Source: JAJPJX01 sp964568355
Lineage (GTDB): Bacteria > Acidobacteriota > Terriglobia > Bryobacterales > Bryobacteraceae
DNA: 31,878 bases
Direction: 5' to 3'
Assembly: GCA_964568355.1 (NCBI GenBank)
Contig: CAZMRK010000305.1
Location: forward strand, 1-31,878
Shown here: piece by piece, positions 24,415-31,878 of the stretch
Position numbering within the stretch: the first letter of the stretch is position 1
Layout of the letters: the number at the start of each line of letters is the position of its first letter
Notes under the pieces: generated by a model
What the model was told of the DNA's origin: nothing
What the model saw: only the letters and a program-made list of their open reading frames with translations
Database searches by the model: none
Program-made: the position numbers and the translations under genes

Positions 24415-26490
24415 ATGGAGAGTCTGCTGAACGAGGCGCAGCAACGGCGAATTCTAGCCAACGCGCAGTATGCCGATAAGCTGCTTTCTGACATCGAGGC
24501 CATCCTCACGGCGTCGGAATCGAAAGCTCTCTTTCCGAAGTACACCGCGGATCTCACGCCACCTCAGATCAAGCTCGTGCGCGATTCGGCCGGCAGATTT
24601 CGGGATCAGCTCGCCCGGGCGCTCGAAGGGCTCGCCATCAAGCCTCCCGGCGCGAAGTTCGGAGCCAATCATTCGATCCGGGTGACCCTTACGTTCGTCC
24701 GCATCGCCGTTCAGGAGATGGCGCCTCCGTTCCTGCGGGGCTACGGCGAGGTCCGCGCCGAGGTCGCGCCTCAGTTGCAGGGGGTCTGCTCCGAACTCGA
24801 AGGTTTGATCGAGCGCCTGAACTCCGCGCTGGCCCAGAACCCCGCCGCCGACCTGCGGCAGCGTCTTGCCCGTCTTCAGCAAGAGGGCTCAGGTGTCGAT
24901 GCGCTGCAGATTCTCGAACAGGTCATCACGGACCGCGGCCTGGTTGAGTTGCGCGCTCGCCTGGCAATGATTCTGGAACGTCTGGAATCACGGCAGTTTG
25001 AGATCGCGGTATTTGGACGCGTCAGTTCCGGCAAGTCCTCCCTCTTGAACTCCGTCCTGGGGACCCACGTGCTGCCTGTCGGCGTCAACCCGATCACGGC
25101 GGTACCAACAAGGCTCGTGTTCGGCCCGGAGGCTCTGCTCACCGTGAGCTTTGCCGATCGCCGAGTAGAGCGCCTGCCGCTCGACCGGTTATCCGAATTT
25201 GTCAGCGAAGCGCACAATCCGGGGAACGCCAAAGCCGTCGTTCGGCTGGCCGTGCAACTCCCCGCAGAACGGCTGAAGGAAGGCCTGGGATTCGTCGACA
25301 CTCCCGGCCTCGGCTCGCTCGCGACGGCGGGCGCGGCTGAAACGCGCGCCTACCTTCCTCAATGCGATCTCGGAGTTGTATTGATCAGCGCCGGCAGTCC
25401 GGTGAATGAGGAAGACATCTCGACCGTGCAGCTATTACTCGAATCCGGCATTCCCGTTCATGTGCTTCTCAGCAAGGCTGATCTTCTTGGCCCCGCGGAC
25501 CTGGAGTCGGCGCTGGCCTATACGTCGAATCAGTTCCAGCGGCAGCTCGGAGCGACCATCGATATTCATCCGGTCAGCACGGCTGCATCCCATGCGTCTC
25601 TCCTGAATCAATGGTTCCAGAACGAGATCGCTCCCCTGTACGAGAAACACCAGCAACTCGCGCAGGCGTCCATTGAGCGCAAGACCGGCGCACTTCGAGA
25701 GGCGGCCGAGGCCATCCTTGACGCAAGACTCCATCGAGGGGCGCCCGTCCGGCTTATATCCAGGGACGAATCGCTCGCCGCCGAAAAAGACCTGCGCCTT
25801 GCGTCCGCGGAACTCGAGCAAGCCCGCGAGTATTGCCTGCGGGCCGCGGATGAGGTCCGGGGGCTGGCGAGCTTCGCCATTGACAAGGCCGTGGCGGCGG
25901 TGCTGGCGTCCTGTGCCGGCGATCATCACTGCGCAGACGATGTTGGAGCGATCGCTCTGGACTCGATCAGGCGCGCAGTCGTTCCGGAGAGCGAGATCCA
26001 CGCGCGGCTGGTGACGCTCGCCGATCGGCTGCGCGGCGCTTTGGAACGAACCGGCCGGGCGATCGGCGGGAGGGATGTGCCCGAGCGGGCCGAGTTTTTG
26101 AGCGCCATTCCGGAGGTGCCGCGCCTCGATCTCCCTCCGACAACGATCTCCCTGCCCAGCCCGTGGAGCTGGCGCACGCTCTCGCTGGCGCGGATGCGGC
26201 TACGGCGAAAATTCGAACAGACGCTCGAAGAGCCGTTGAACCACACGCTTGCTATCCACGCTCGCATGGTCGAGTCGTGGGCCCGCCGGGCGCTCTCAGC
26301 GCTTCAGGCGGTATTTGATTCCACGGCCGATGCGTATCGATCGGAGCTGGCCGCCTCCGCAGCTCGCCAAGATCTGCCGGAAGATGAGCGGGAGGCCATG
26401 GCCGGCGACCTGGAACGCCTGCGAAGCCTGGCGGGACGCGCCAGTACCACCGAGAACCGTGACGGGGTTGCCCATGGCCCGCGCGCTTAA
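24415..26490 (+). CDS. Bacterial dynamin-like large GTPase
   Basis: 691 residues from ATG 24415, with GGGAG 6 bases upstream. Residues 1-190 are charged and helical (neck-like). The GTPase domain follows: P-loop GRVSSGKSS (201-209), switch I threonine in NPITAVPT (T228), DTPG (295-298) and a G4 motif LSKADLL (352-358). Residues about 400-560 are helical with coiled-coil character. PWSWRTLSLARMRLRRKF (583-600) is a Trp/Arg-rich amphipathic stretch that could be a membrane-touching paddle. No transmembrane helix is visible. Dynamin-like proteins assemble on membranes and remodel or repair them on GTP hydrolysis. The next gene overlaps the end by 17 bases, so the two products probably work together. 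Its exact role in this organism is unknown. Confidence 0.87.
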   Translation: MESLLNEAQQRRILANAQYADKLLSDIEAILTASESKALFPKYTADLTPPQIKLVRDSAGRFRDQLARALEGLAIKPPGAKFGANHSIRVTLTFVRIAVQEMAPPFLRGYGEVRAEVAPQLQGVCSELEGLIERLNSALAQNPAADLRQRLARLQQEGSGVDALQILEQVITDRGLVELRARLAMILERLESRQFEIAVFGRVSSGKSSLLNSVLGTHVLPVGVNPITAVPTRLVFGPEALLTVSFADRRVERLPLDRLSEFVSEAHNPGNAKAVVRLAVQLPAERLKEGLGFVDTPGLGSLATAGAAETRAYLPQCDLGVVLISAGSPVNEEDISTVQLLLESGIPVHVLLSKADLLGPADLESALAYTSNQFQRQLGATIDIHPVSTAASHASLLNQWFQNEIAPLYEKHQQLAQASIERKTGALREAAEAILDARLHRGAPVRLISRDESLAAEKDLRLASAELEQAREYCLRAADEVRGLASFAIDKAVAAVLASCAGDHHCADDVGAIALDSIRRAVVPESEIHARLVTLADRLRGALERTGRAIGGRDVPERAEFLSAIPEVPRLDLPPTTISLPSPWSWRTLSLARMRLRRKFEQTLEEPLNHTLAIHARMVESWARRALSALQAVFDSTADAYRSELAASAARQDLPEDEREAMAGDLERLRSLAGRASTTENRDGVAHGPRA

Positions 26491-27364
26491 TTGCCGAGAC
26501 GCGAGCGGCGAGCGCTCCGCCAGCTTTGGGGTCGATTCTCGCCAGTATGCATTCGCATTCCCGATTGATTCGCTCTCCGCCATTCCGGCGGACTTCGGAG
26601 ATGTTCCCCCACTGGGCAGCATTCGCGCTGGTGCGTTCCTGCCGCGGGGGGAGCCTGACCGCACCGGCATCCGCCCTTACCATGCAAACGTTCTTCTCGT
26701 GACAGGCAGCGAAGTGCTGATACTGCCACATCCGTCGGCTGGCGAGTCTACGGTCCGCGTGCCAATCCGGGCAATTGAGGGCTTCGAGTGGGGGCAGATG
26801 CTCCTGATGGGCTGGGTCCGCCTCTTTTGGAGCGGCGGGTCGACGCAGTTCCGATACAACCGGCGTAGCAGCCGGCCCATTGAAGAAGCCATTCAGGCGA
26901 TCGAGATCGCGCGGCACTCACCGGAGTTCGGGGAAGCACGCGCCCGCCTGAAGAGCTTTGGCGAGCGGCTGAATCTGAAGTTCGAGTGCGCGCGATCCGC
27001 GCACCTGTTGCCGGGAGAGGCGCCGCTCGTGCAGGTCTTTCACCCGGCCCGCGATCGGATGCGCCGGTACTGGGGACTGCGGAAGCATATCTGGTCTCCG
27101 GGTGACCTCCTGATTGGAACTTCAAGCAGGCTCCTGTGGATCACGGAGCGTTACGAAGGCGGATACGCGCCCTACGGTTGGGTCGCGCATGCCGGCGATC
27201 GAAAGGCAGTGGCCAGTGTGGAGACGAGATCCGCCGGGCGCACCGGGGGCGAAGTGGCAATCGCTTTCCGCTCCGGGAGGACATGGCGGGTTCCGGTGCA
27301 ACAAGAAAGCGAAAGCGCATTTTGCGGGTTTATCGAAGCACTCCGGCAACTGCTCCGAACCTAA
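26474..27364 (+). CDS. Partner protein of the dynamin-like GTPase, probably two tandem PH-like domains
   Basis: 296 residues from ATG 26474, overlapping the GTPase gene by 17 bases in another frame. I do not recognise a named family. Residues about 65-145 read as strands with a closing helix: NVLLVTGSEVLILPHP, TVRVPIRAIEGFEWG, WVRLFWSGGSTQFRYN, then RPIEEAIQAIEIA. Residues about 178-294 repeat this plan: GDLLIGTSSRLLWITERY, AVASVETRSA, GEVAIAFRSGRTWRVPV, then ESAFCGFIEALRQLL. This strand-strand-strand-helix pattern is that of bacterial PH-like domains. There is no signal peptide or membrane span. PH domains often bind membranes or proteins, and eukaryotic dynamin carries one within its own chain. 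A split dynamin/PH pair is an inference that structure prediction could test. Confidence 0.75.
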   Translation: MARALNCRDASGERSASFGVDSRQYAFAFPIDSLSAIPADFGDVPPLGSIRAGAFLPRGEPDRTGIRPYHANVLLVTGSEVLILPHPSAGESTVRVPIRAIEGFEWGQMLLMGWVRLFWSGGSTQFRYNRRSSRPIEEAIQAIEIARHSPEFGEARARLKSFGERLNLKFECARSAHLLPGEAPLVQVFHPARDRMRRYWGLRKHIWSPGDLLIGTSSRLLWITERYEGGYAPYGWVAHAGDRKAVASVETRSAGRTGGEVAIAFRSGRTWRVPVQQESESAFCGFIEALRQLLRT

Positions 27365-27415
27365 CTGCCCGAGCGTAGCGCTCTCGTGCTCTGACCGTAC
27401 AGTCCGCTCCCTCAT

Positions 27416-27500
27416 GGTCCCGGTTCGGTGGCGGGACAGAACCGCGCGCCAGCAAGCGGACGAAGCGAATCACCCGGTCAGGCTACGCAACTGAGTTGCG
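27416..27500. repeat. Cluster of short inverted repeats, possible interspersed intergenic repeat
   Basis: GTCCCG (27417-27422) pairs with CGGGAC (27432-27437); CGGTTC (27421-27426) pairs with GAACCG (27439-27444); CGCAAC-tga-GTTGCG (27486-27500) is a perfect small hairpin. The stretch CCGCTCCCTCATGGTCCCGG nearby resembles, from memory, a dispersed acidobacterial intergenic repeat. I cannot confirm copies because none lies elsewhere in this window. Confidence 0.35.
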
Positions 27501-27667
27501 ACAAGCAGATCTTCGCACAGCCGCGGCGCCGCGCAGGATTTTCATGCACGCTCGCATCGAGCGGCGAGGGCGCCCTACCACCTGTTGAATCTGATGCTTA
27601 GAAGCGTTGAATCGCCTCAAGGGAGACATCGAGGGCGATTTCCGGCGAGGCGGGGCGCTCTTCGCTC

Positions 27668-27696
27668 TTGCATCGGCGGCCGTTTTACCGTATATT
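27668..27696 (+). promoter_or_regulatory. Possible promoter of the second TonB receptor
   Basis: TATATT (27691-27696) is a good -10 box; TTGCAT (27668-27673) is a weak -35 box at 17 bases. Transcription would begin near 27702-27703, at the first in-frame ATG, so this mRNA might also be leaderless. Confidence 0.4.
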
Positions 27697-27701
27697 TTCA
27701 A

Positions 27702-30700
27702 ATGCAACTCACTTGCATGTATAAAATCCATTTGCTTCTTTTTATCTTATTACCGCTTGCGGCGATATCCGCGTTAGCCCAACAATCTGAGCTGTCCGGC
27801 CTGGTCCGCGACGCCTCGGGCGCGTCTATATCCAAAGCCGCGTTGGAGGCCACGAAAAATGCAACTAACCTGCGTTTCCAGACCACTTCGTCGGAGTCGG
27901 GCCTTTATCGCTTTCCCCCGCTTCCTCCCGGCCGTTACACGCTCACGGCCACTGCGCCCAACTTCGACACATACACCGTCAATAACTTGAACCTCGCGGT
28001 GGGCACGAAGCTTGCCGTCGACATCTCCCTGAAGGTAGGCAACGTTTCCCAAACGATCACGGTCGACGGCTCCGGGCTCCAGATCAACACGGTCAGCGCC
28101 AGTGTCAGCACCCTTGTGGATCGCCAATTCGTCGAGAACATCCCGTTGAACGGCCGCAGCTTCCAAAGCCTCCTGACGCTAGCTCCCGGCGTTGCCGCTG
28201 TGCCATCGCAGGGAGACAACCGCGGCGGCCAGATCTCGGTCAACGGTCAGCGCGCCGAGGCCAATTACTTTGTCGTGGACGGCGTCAGCGCCAACACGGG
28301 TGCGGGTTCCGGTGTGCCGGGCTACGGCGCGGGCTACTCCGGTTCCGTGCCGGGCCAAACGATTCTCGGCACCACCCAGAGCCTGGTATCAGTGGACGCT
28401 CTTCAGGAGTTTCGCGCTACGACATCCACTTATTCCGCGGAATACGGGCGCACTCCCGGCGGCCAGTTCTCATTTCTCACACGCTCCGGGACGAACGCCT
28501 TTCATGGCTCGCTCTTTAATTACTTTCGCAACGACGTGCTGGACGCCAACAACTTTTTCAACAACCGCGCCGCTCTTCCCAAGAGCCGCAACCGGCAGAA
28601 CAATTTCGGCGGCACCGCCGGCGGCCCGATTTTCAAGGATCGCACCTTCTTTTTCTTCTCGTATGAAGGCCTGCGTCTCCGTTCTCCTCAGGCAGCCATC
28701 ATCACCGATGTCCCCTCTCTTTCCACGCGGGCGCTGGCGTCGAACGCCGCTCTGAAGGCCGTGGTCAACGCTTTTCCGCTTCCTACAGGGCCCGAACGCG
28801 CTGACGGTCTGGCCACCTTCACCTCGGGCTATTCGAGCCCCAGTTCGTTGAACACCACCTCCATCCGGCTGGATCACCGCTTCACGGATCGTTTTACGGT
28901 CTTCGGCCGCTACGGCGATTCTCCTTCCGACAGCCTGACGCGCCAGTCCTATAACCTTGCCCAACTCACCACGCTCAACTCCAAGGTCCGCACGCTCACG
29001 CTGGGGGCGACGGCCATGCTTTCGCCTCGTCTCAGCAACGATCTCCGCTTCAACTTCACGCACAACTCGAGCGGCTCCGTTCACACCGTTGACAACTTCG
29101 GCGGGGCGACTCCGCTGAGCCCGTCCGACCTGCCGGCCACGATGCCCGGGATGACGGACGGCAGTTGGCTTTACTGGGTTCTCAACTATGGTTTGCGGCC
29201 TGCCATCCGGTTTTTTCCGGCGGACAACGCGCAGCGTCAAATCAACGTCACGAATGCAACCAGCGCCACTCTGGGCCGCCACACAGTGAAGTTCGGCATC
29301 GACTACCGGCGTCTCATCACCGACAGTCCTTTGGCCTACACTTACCAGACGGGCGGCTACTACAACCTGGACCAATTCCGGACAAACACCGCACAATTGC
29401 TAAGCGTCTACCGCGCCGGCATCCACATGAAGCCCGTCTATCAAAACTTCTCGGCCTACGTTCAGGACGAATGGCGTACAACCGACAGGCTGAGCCTCTC
29501 GCTGGGAGTTCGCTGGGATGTGAACCCCGCTCCTCGCGACGCCGATGGCAACCAGCCCTACGGCATCACAACGATGGACCTGAAAACGACGATGCTGGCG
29601 GACCGGGATCGCGGTCTCTGGGCGACCACATGGAGAAACTTCGCGCCCCGGCTCGGCCTGGCTTATCAGATCCGCCGCGCTTCCGGTAGCGAAACGGTTA
29701 TCCGCGCCGGAACGGGTCTTTTCTTTGACACCGGCAACTCCGAATCCGCCCGGGGGTATTGGTACGCCACGGGGATCAGCCAGCGCGTTGTTTATGCGAA
29801 CCTCCCGTTTCCTCTTACACAAGCGCAACTTGACAACGTTCCCCCGCCGAGCACGGACAAGCCTTACAACACGATCGTGTTCGGCTATGACCCGAACCTG
29901 AAGCTTCCCTACGCGTGGCAATGGAATGTCACCGTGGAGCAAAGCCTGGGTACGCACCAGACGGTCAGCGTCGGCTATCTCGGCTCGGCCGGACGCCGTC
30001 TCACGGCACAGCGCCAGTACTATCCGGATCGCCTGGGTAATACCAATTTCGGCCCCAATTTCGGCCTTACGCTGGTGGACAACTCCGGGTTGTCCGACTA
30101 CAACGCGCTTCAGGTTCAGTTCCAGCGCAAGCTTTCGCACGGGCTGCAAGGACTGCTTTCTTACACGTGGTCGCACGGCCTGGACAACTCGACGAGCAAC
30201 TTTCTGATCTATCAACTGCAGAGGGCCAGTTCCGATTTCGACATCCGCCACAACCTGCAGGCCGCGGTCACTTACGACATCCCAGGCCGCTACCAGAATG
30301 CGATTGCTTCCGGCGTGCTTTCGCGCTGGTCGCTGGACACGCGGATCTCGGCACGCACGGCGCTGCCGGTGGATGTTCTGGGTGGCACGAGCGTGGATGC
30401 GGCCAGTGGACAGAACGTGCAGTTCCACCCGAATTTCGTTCCCGGGCAGGCTCTTTATGTCGATGATGCCAATGCCCCCGGCGGCCGGCGCATCAATTTC
30501 GATGCTTTCGCCGCCGTTCCGTCGGGAGTCGAAGGCAACACCGGCCGCAACGTTGCCCGCGCCTTTGGAAATGCGCAGACGGACCTCACGCTGCGTAAGG
30601 AGTTCGCCATCTCGGAGCACATGCGCCTGCAATTCCGGGCTGAAGCCTTCAATATTTTCAATCGTGCGAATTTCGGCACTGTTTACAGCCTTCTGTCCGA

Positions 30701-30821
30701 TGGTCGCGCCAACTTCGGCAACGCTTCCAACACGCAGAACAGCCAACTGGGCGGTTTGAATTCGCTGTATCAGGTTGGCGGACCCCGCTCCGTGCAACTC
30801 GCGTTGAAGCTGCGATTCTAG
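27702..30821 (+). CDS. TonB-dependent receptor with carboxypeptidase-regulatory-like domain
   Basis: 1039 residues from ATG 27702, or 1034 from ATG 27717 which gives the neater signal peptide (MYKIHLLLFILLPLAAISALAQ). Neither start has a ribosome binding site; 27702 coincides with the predicted transcription start. Numbering from 27717, residues about 26-108 are the CarboxypepD_reg-like domain (GRYTLTATAPNFDTY), a TonB-box-like QTITVDG follows (112-118), then the plug (NIPLNGRSFQSLL, ANYFVVDGVSANTG, GTNAFHGSLFNYFRNDVLDANNFF) and a barrel ending in VQLALKLRF. It imports a bulky ligand across the outer membrane. The PepSY-TM gene 7 bases downstream points to a ferric siderophore or other metal chelate as ligand; this is inference from context. 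Confidence 0.92.
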   Translation: MQLTCMYKIHLLLFILLPLAAISALAQQSELSGLVRDASGASISKAALEATKNATNLRFQTTSSESGLYRFPPLPPGRYTLTATAPNFDTYTVNNLNLAVGTKLAVDISLKVGNVSQTITVDGSGLQINTVSASVSTLVDRQFVENIPLNGRSFQSLLTLAPGVAAVPSQGDNRGGQISVNGQRAEANYFVVDGVSANTGAGSGVPGYGAGYSGSVPGQTILGTTQSLVSVDALQEFRATTSTYSAEYGRTPGGQFSFLTRSGTNAFHGSLFNYFRNDVLDANNFFNNRAALPKSRNRQNNFGGTAGGPIFKDRTFFFFSYEGLRLRSPQAAIITDVPSLSTRALASNAALKAVVNAFPLPTGPERADGLATFTSGYSSPSSLNTTSIRLDHRFTDRFTVFGRYGDSPSDSLTRQSYNLAQLTTLNSKVRTLTLGATAMLSPRLSNDLRFNFTHNSSGSVHTVDNFGGATPLSPSDLPATMPGMTDGSWLYWVLNYGLRPAIRFFPADNAQRQINVTNATSATLGRHTVKFGIDYRRLITDSPLAYTYQTGGYYNLDQFRTNTAQLLSVYRAGIHMKPVYQNFSAYVQDEWRTTDRLSLSLGVRWDVNPAPRDADGNQPYGITTMDLKTTMLADRDRGLWATTWRNFAPRLGLAYQIRRASGSETVIRAGTGLFFDTGNSESARGYWYATGISQRVVYANLPFPLTQAQLDNVPPPSTDKPYNTIVFGYDPNLKLPYAWQWNVTVEQSLGTHQTVSVGYLGSAGRRLTAQRQYYPDRLGNTNFGPNFGLTLVDNSGLSDYNALQVQFQRKLSHGLQGLLSYTWSHGLDNSTSNFLIYQLQRASSDFDIRHNLQAAVTYDIPGRYQNAIASGVLSRWSLDTRISARTALPVDVLGGTSVDAASGQNVQFHPNFVPGQALYVDDANAPGGRRINFDAFAAVPSGVEGNTGRNVARAFGNAQTDLTLRKEFAISEHMRLQFRAEAFNIFNRANFGTVYSLLSDGRANFGNASNTQNSQLGGLNSLYQVGGPRSVQLALKLRF

Positions 30822-30828
30822 GTGTGCC

Positions 30829-31878
30829 GTGAAGGAGGGCTCCGCCATCGCCACACCGCAGGCAGCCAAAACGCGGGACTCCGTTTCCCGGCCCTGGCTC
30901 TCCCGCAAGCGCCTCTTTCAATTTCACGGCTGGCTGGGCATGACGTTCGGAGCGCTCTTGTTCGTCATCTGCCTCTCCGGGAGCGCCGCGGCGCTCAGTC
31001 ACGAAATTGACTGGCTGCTGAACCCGGCCGTCCGTGCCTTTCCGACCGGTGCGCCGCGCCTCGGATGGGAAGACTGGGTACGGGCGGCACGGCAAGCTCA
31101 ACCGGATTGGCACGTTCGCTGGGTGGAGGCTCCTTTCAACGCGTATGCCGCCGTCGAGGTTGTTCTGGACGCTCCCTCGGGCCTCTGGCGCCGGATCTAT
31201 GTTCACCCGGAAACGGGGCGCGTCCAAGGCTACTCCAGCTATTTCAACGTTCAACGCTTTCTACGCGATTTCCACCGGTTGCTGAACATCTTCACCTGGG
31301 GCCTCTTTCTGGTGTCGGCTTTCGCCCTGGTGCTCCTGCTCTCGATCGTCAGCGGGCTCCTCTTCTACAAAAACTGGTGGCGCAACCTGTTCCAGTTGCG
31401 GCTGCGCAAAGGCGGCCGCGCATTTGCGTCGGATCTGCACCGCATGCTGGGTACCTGGACCTTCGTATTCGGCGCCATTATCTCAGTCACCGGCATCTGG
31501 TATTTCTGCGAGCAAACCCTTGCGACCTATAGCCGGGACAGCTTTCCCAAGCCCCTCTTTCTCAGCAGAAGCCGGCTGGCTTCTCACGGTCCCACGCCCC
31601 AATTCGCCAGCGCTGATCGTCTGGCCGCGGCGGCGCGGCAGGCGTTTCCAGATCTTCGGATTGTTGCGATTCACTTCCCGCTCACGAACCAAAGCCCTGT
31701 GCGGATCTACGGGCAGGGGCCGGCGCTTCTTGTACGGGACGCCGCTAACACGGTCAGCCTCGATCCCTACTCTGCGGAGGTGCTCGATGTTCAGCGGGCG
31801 GAAAACCTCCCGGCGGGCGAACGGCTCGCCCACACCGCCGACCCTCTTCACTTCGGCGACTTCGGCGGCCTGGCTACC
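30829..31878 (+). CDS. PepSY-associated TM (siderophore-reductase-like) inner-membrane protein, C-terminus cut by the window edge
   Basis: The frame from GTG 30829 stays open for 350 codons to the right edge. GTG is chosen because no earlier start exists in frame and the TonB receptor stops 7 bases before. TM1 is about residues 36-56 (GMTFGALLFVICLSGSAAAL), followed by a periplasmic PepSY-like region (YVHPETGRVQGY). TM2 follows in LVSAFALVLLLSIVSGLLFY and TM3 in FVFGAIISVTGIWYF. His residues at helix edges (FHGW, DFHRLL, DLHRML, DPLHFGDFGG) fit haem ligands known for this family. Members such as FoxB and FsrB reduce siderophore-bound iron at the inner membrane. Pairing with a TonB receptor supports metal-chelate uptake. 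The end of the protein is missing. Confidence 0.88.
   Translation, partial: MKEGSAIATPQAAKTRDSVSRPWLSRKRLFQFHGWLGMTFGALLFVICLSGSAAALSHEIDWLLNPAVRAFPTGAPRLGWEDWVRAARQAQPDWHVRWVEAPFNAYAAVEVVLDAPSGLWRRIYVHPETGRVQGYSSYFNVQRFLRDFHRLLNIFTWGLFLVSAFALVLLLSIVSGLLFYKNWWRNLFQLRLRKGGRAFASDLHRMLGTWTFVFGAIISVTGIWYFCEQTLATYSRDSFPKPLFLSRSRLASHGPTPQFASADRLAAAARQAFPDLRIVAIHFPLTNQSPVRIYGQGPALLVRDAANTVSLDPYSAEVLDVQRAENLPAGERLAHTADPLHFGDFGGLAT

Larger units (their letters stand above)
27365..27701. other. 337-base intergenic region before the second TonB receptor
   Basis: No supported gene. The first part (about 27367-27500) holds nested inverted repeats and the last 40 bases hold a possible promoter. A short open frame on either strand shows no family resemblance. 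Confidence 0.55.

Noticed and set aside
29400..30908. Long open frame (about 500 codons) on the minus strand
   Set aside because: It is antisense to the TonB receptor barrel and lacks any family motif.
1..31878. CRISPR arrays, tRNA or rRNA genes, integrases and transposase genes
   Set aside because: I looked for regularly spaced repeats, cloverleaf-like ends and recombinase motifs and found none.

Overview
The window looks like a chromosomal segment of a free-living, GC-rich Acidobacteriota bacterium, most like the Solibacter/Bryobacter group. I infer this from gene content, not from a marker gene: two very large TonB-dependent receptors with an N-terminal carboxypeptidase-regulatory-like domain, a planctomycete/acidobacterial-type DUF1592-DUF1552 pair, a quinoprotein dehydrogenase with N-terminal haem c domains, and secreted leucine-rich-repeat proteins of the 'T-x-I-T-D-x-G-L' type. 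I found no rRNA, tRNA, CRISPR array, integrase or transposase gene.

Layout. Bases 1-4657 (minus strand) hold a likely three-gene unit: two secreted leucine-rich-repeat proteins followed by an exported alpha-galactosidase-like glycoside hydrolase that runs off the left edge. A 230-bp AT-rich divergent region separates it from a plus-strand pair (4903-8182): a di-haem DUF1592-family protein overlapping a Tat-exported DUF1552 protein. Bases 8201-17992 form a catabolic cassette around a divergent control region (9775-9893). A GntR/FCD regulator and an alpha/beta hydrolase read leftward. An HpcH/HpaI aldolase, a BNR/sialidase-fold protein, a TonB receptor, a CocE/NonD hydrolase and an MFS transporter read rightward. 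The control region holds a near-consensus promoter, inverted repeats over both promoters, and an aldolase start at the predicted transcription start (leaderless). An SDR oxidoreductase (18169-19134) and a convergent phytanoyl-CoA-type dioxygenase (19149-20000) follow and may belong to the same metabolism.

Bases 20112-20193 carry a REPIN-like inverted repeat. Then come a two-haem quinoprotein dehydrogenase (20255-22570), a GC hairpin in the convergent gap, an F420-dependent-NADP-reductase-like protein (minus), and inorganic pyrophosphatase flanked by two related hairpins. Bases 24415-27364 encode a dynamin-like GTPase overlapping a protein that I read as two tandem PH-like domains; this is the most system-like novelty here. 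The right end (27702-31878) holds a second TonB receptor coupled to a PepSY-TM protein, a pattern seen for siderophore or metal-chelate uptake and reduction.

Genes are tightly packed. Several junctions are ATGA or short overlaps (9139-9142, 10679-10682, 16757-16760, 6845-6870, 26474-26490), which suggests widespread translational coupling. All functional calls rest on reading the sequence by eye; no database search was run.
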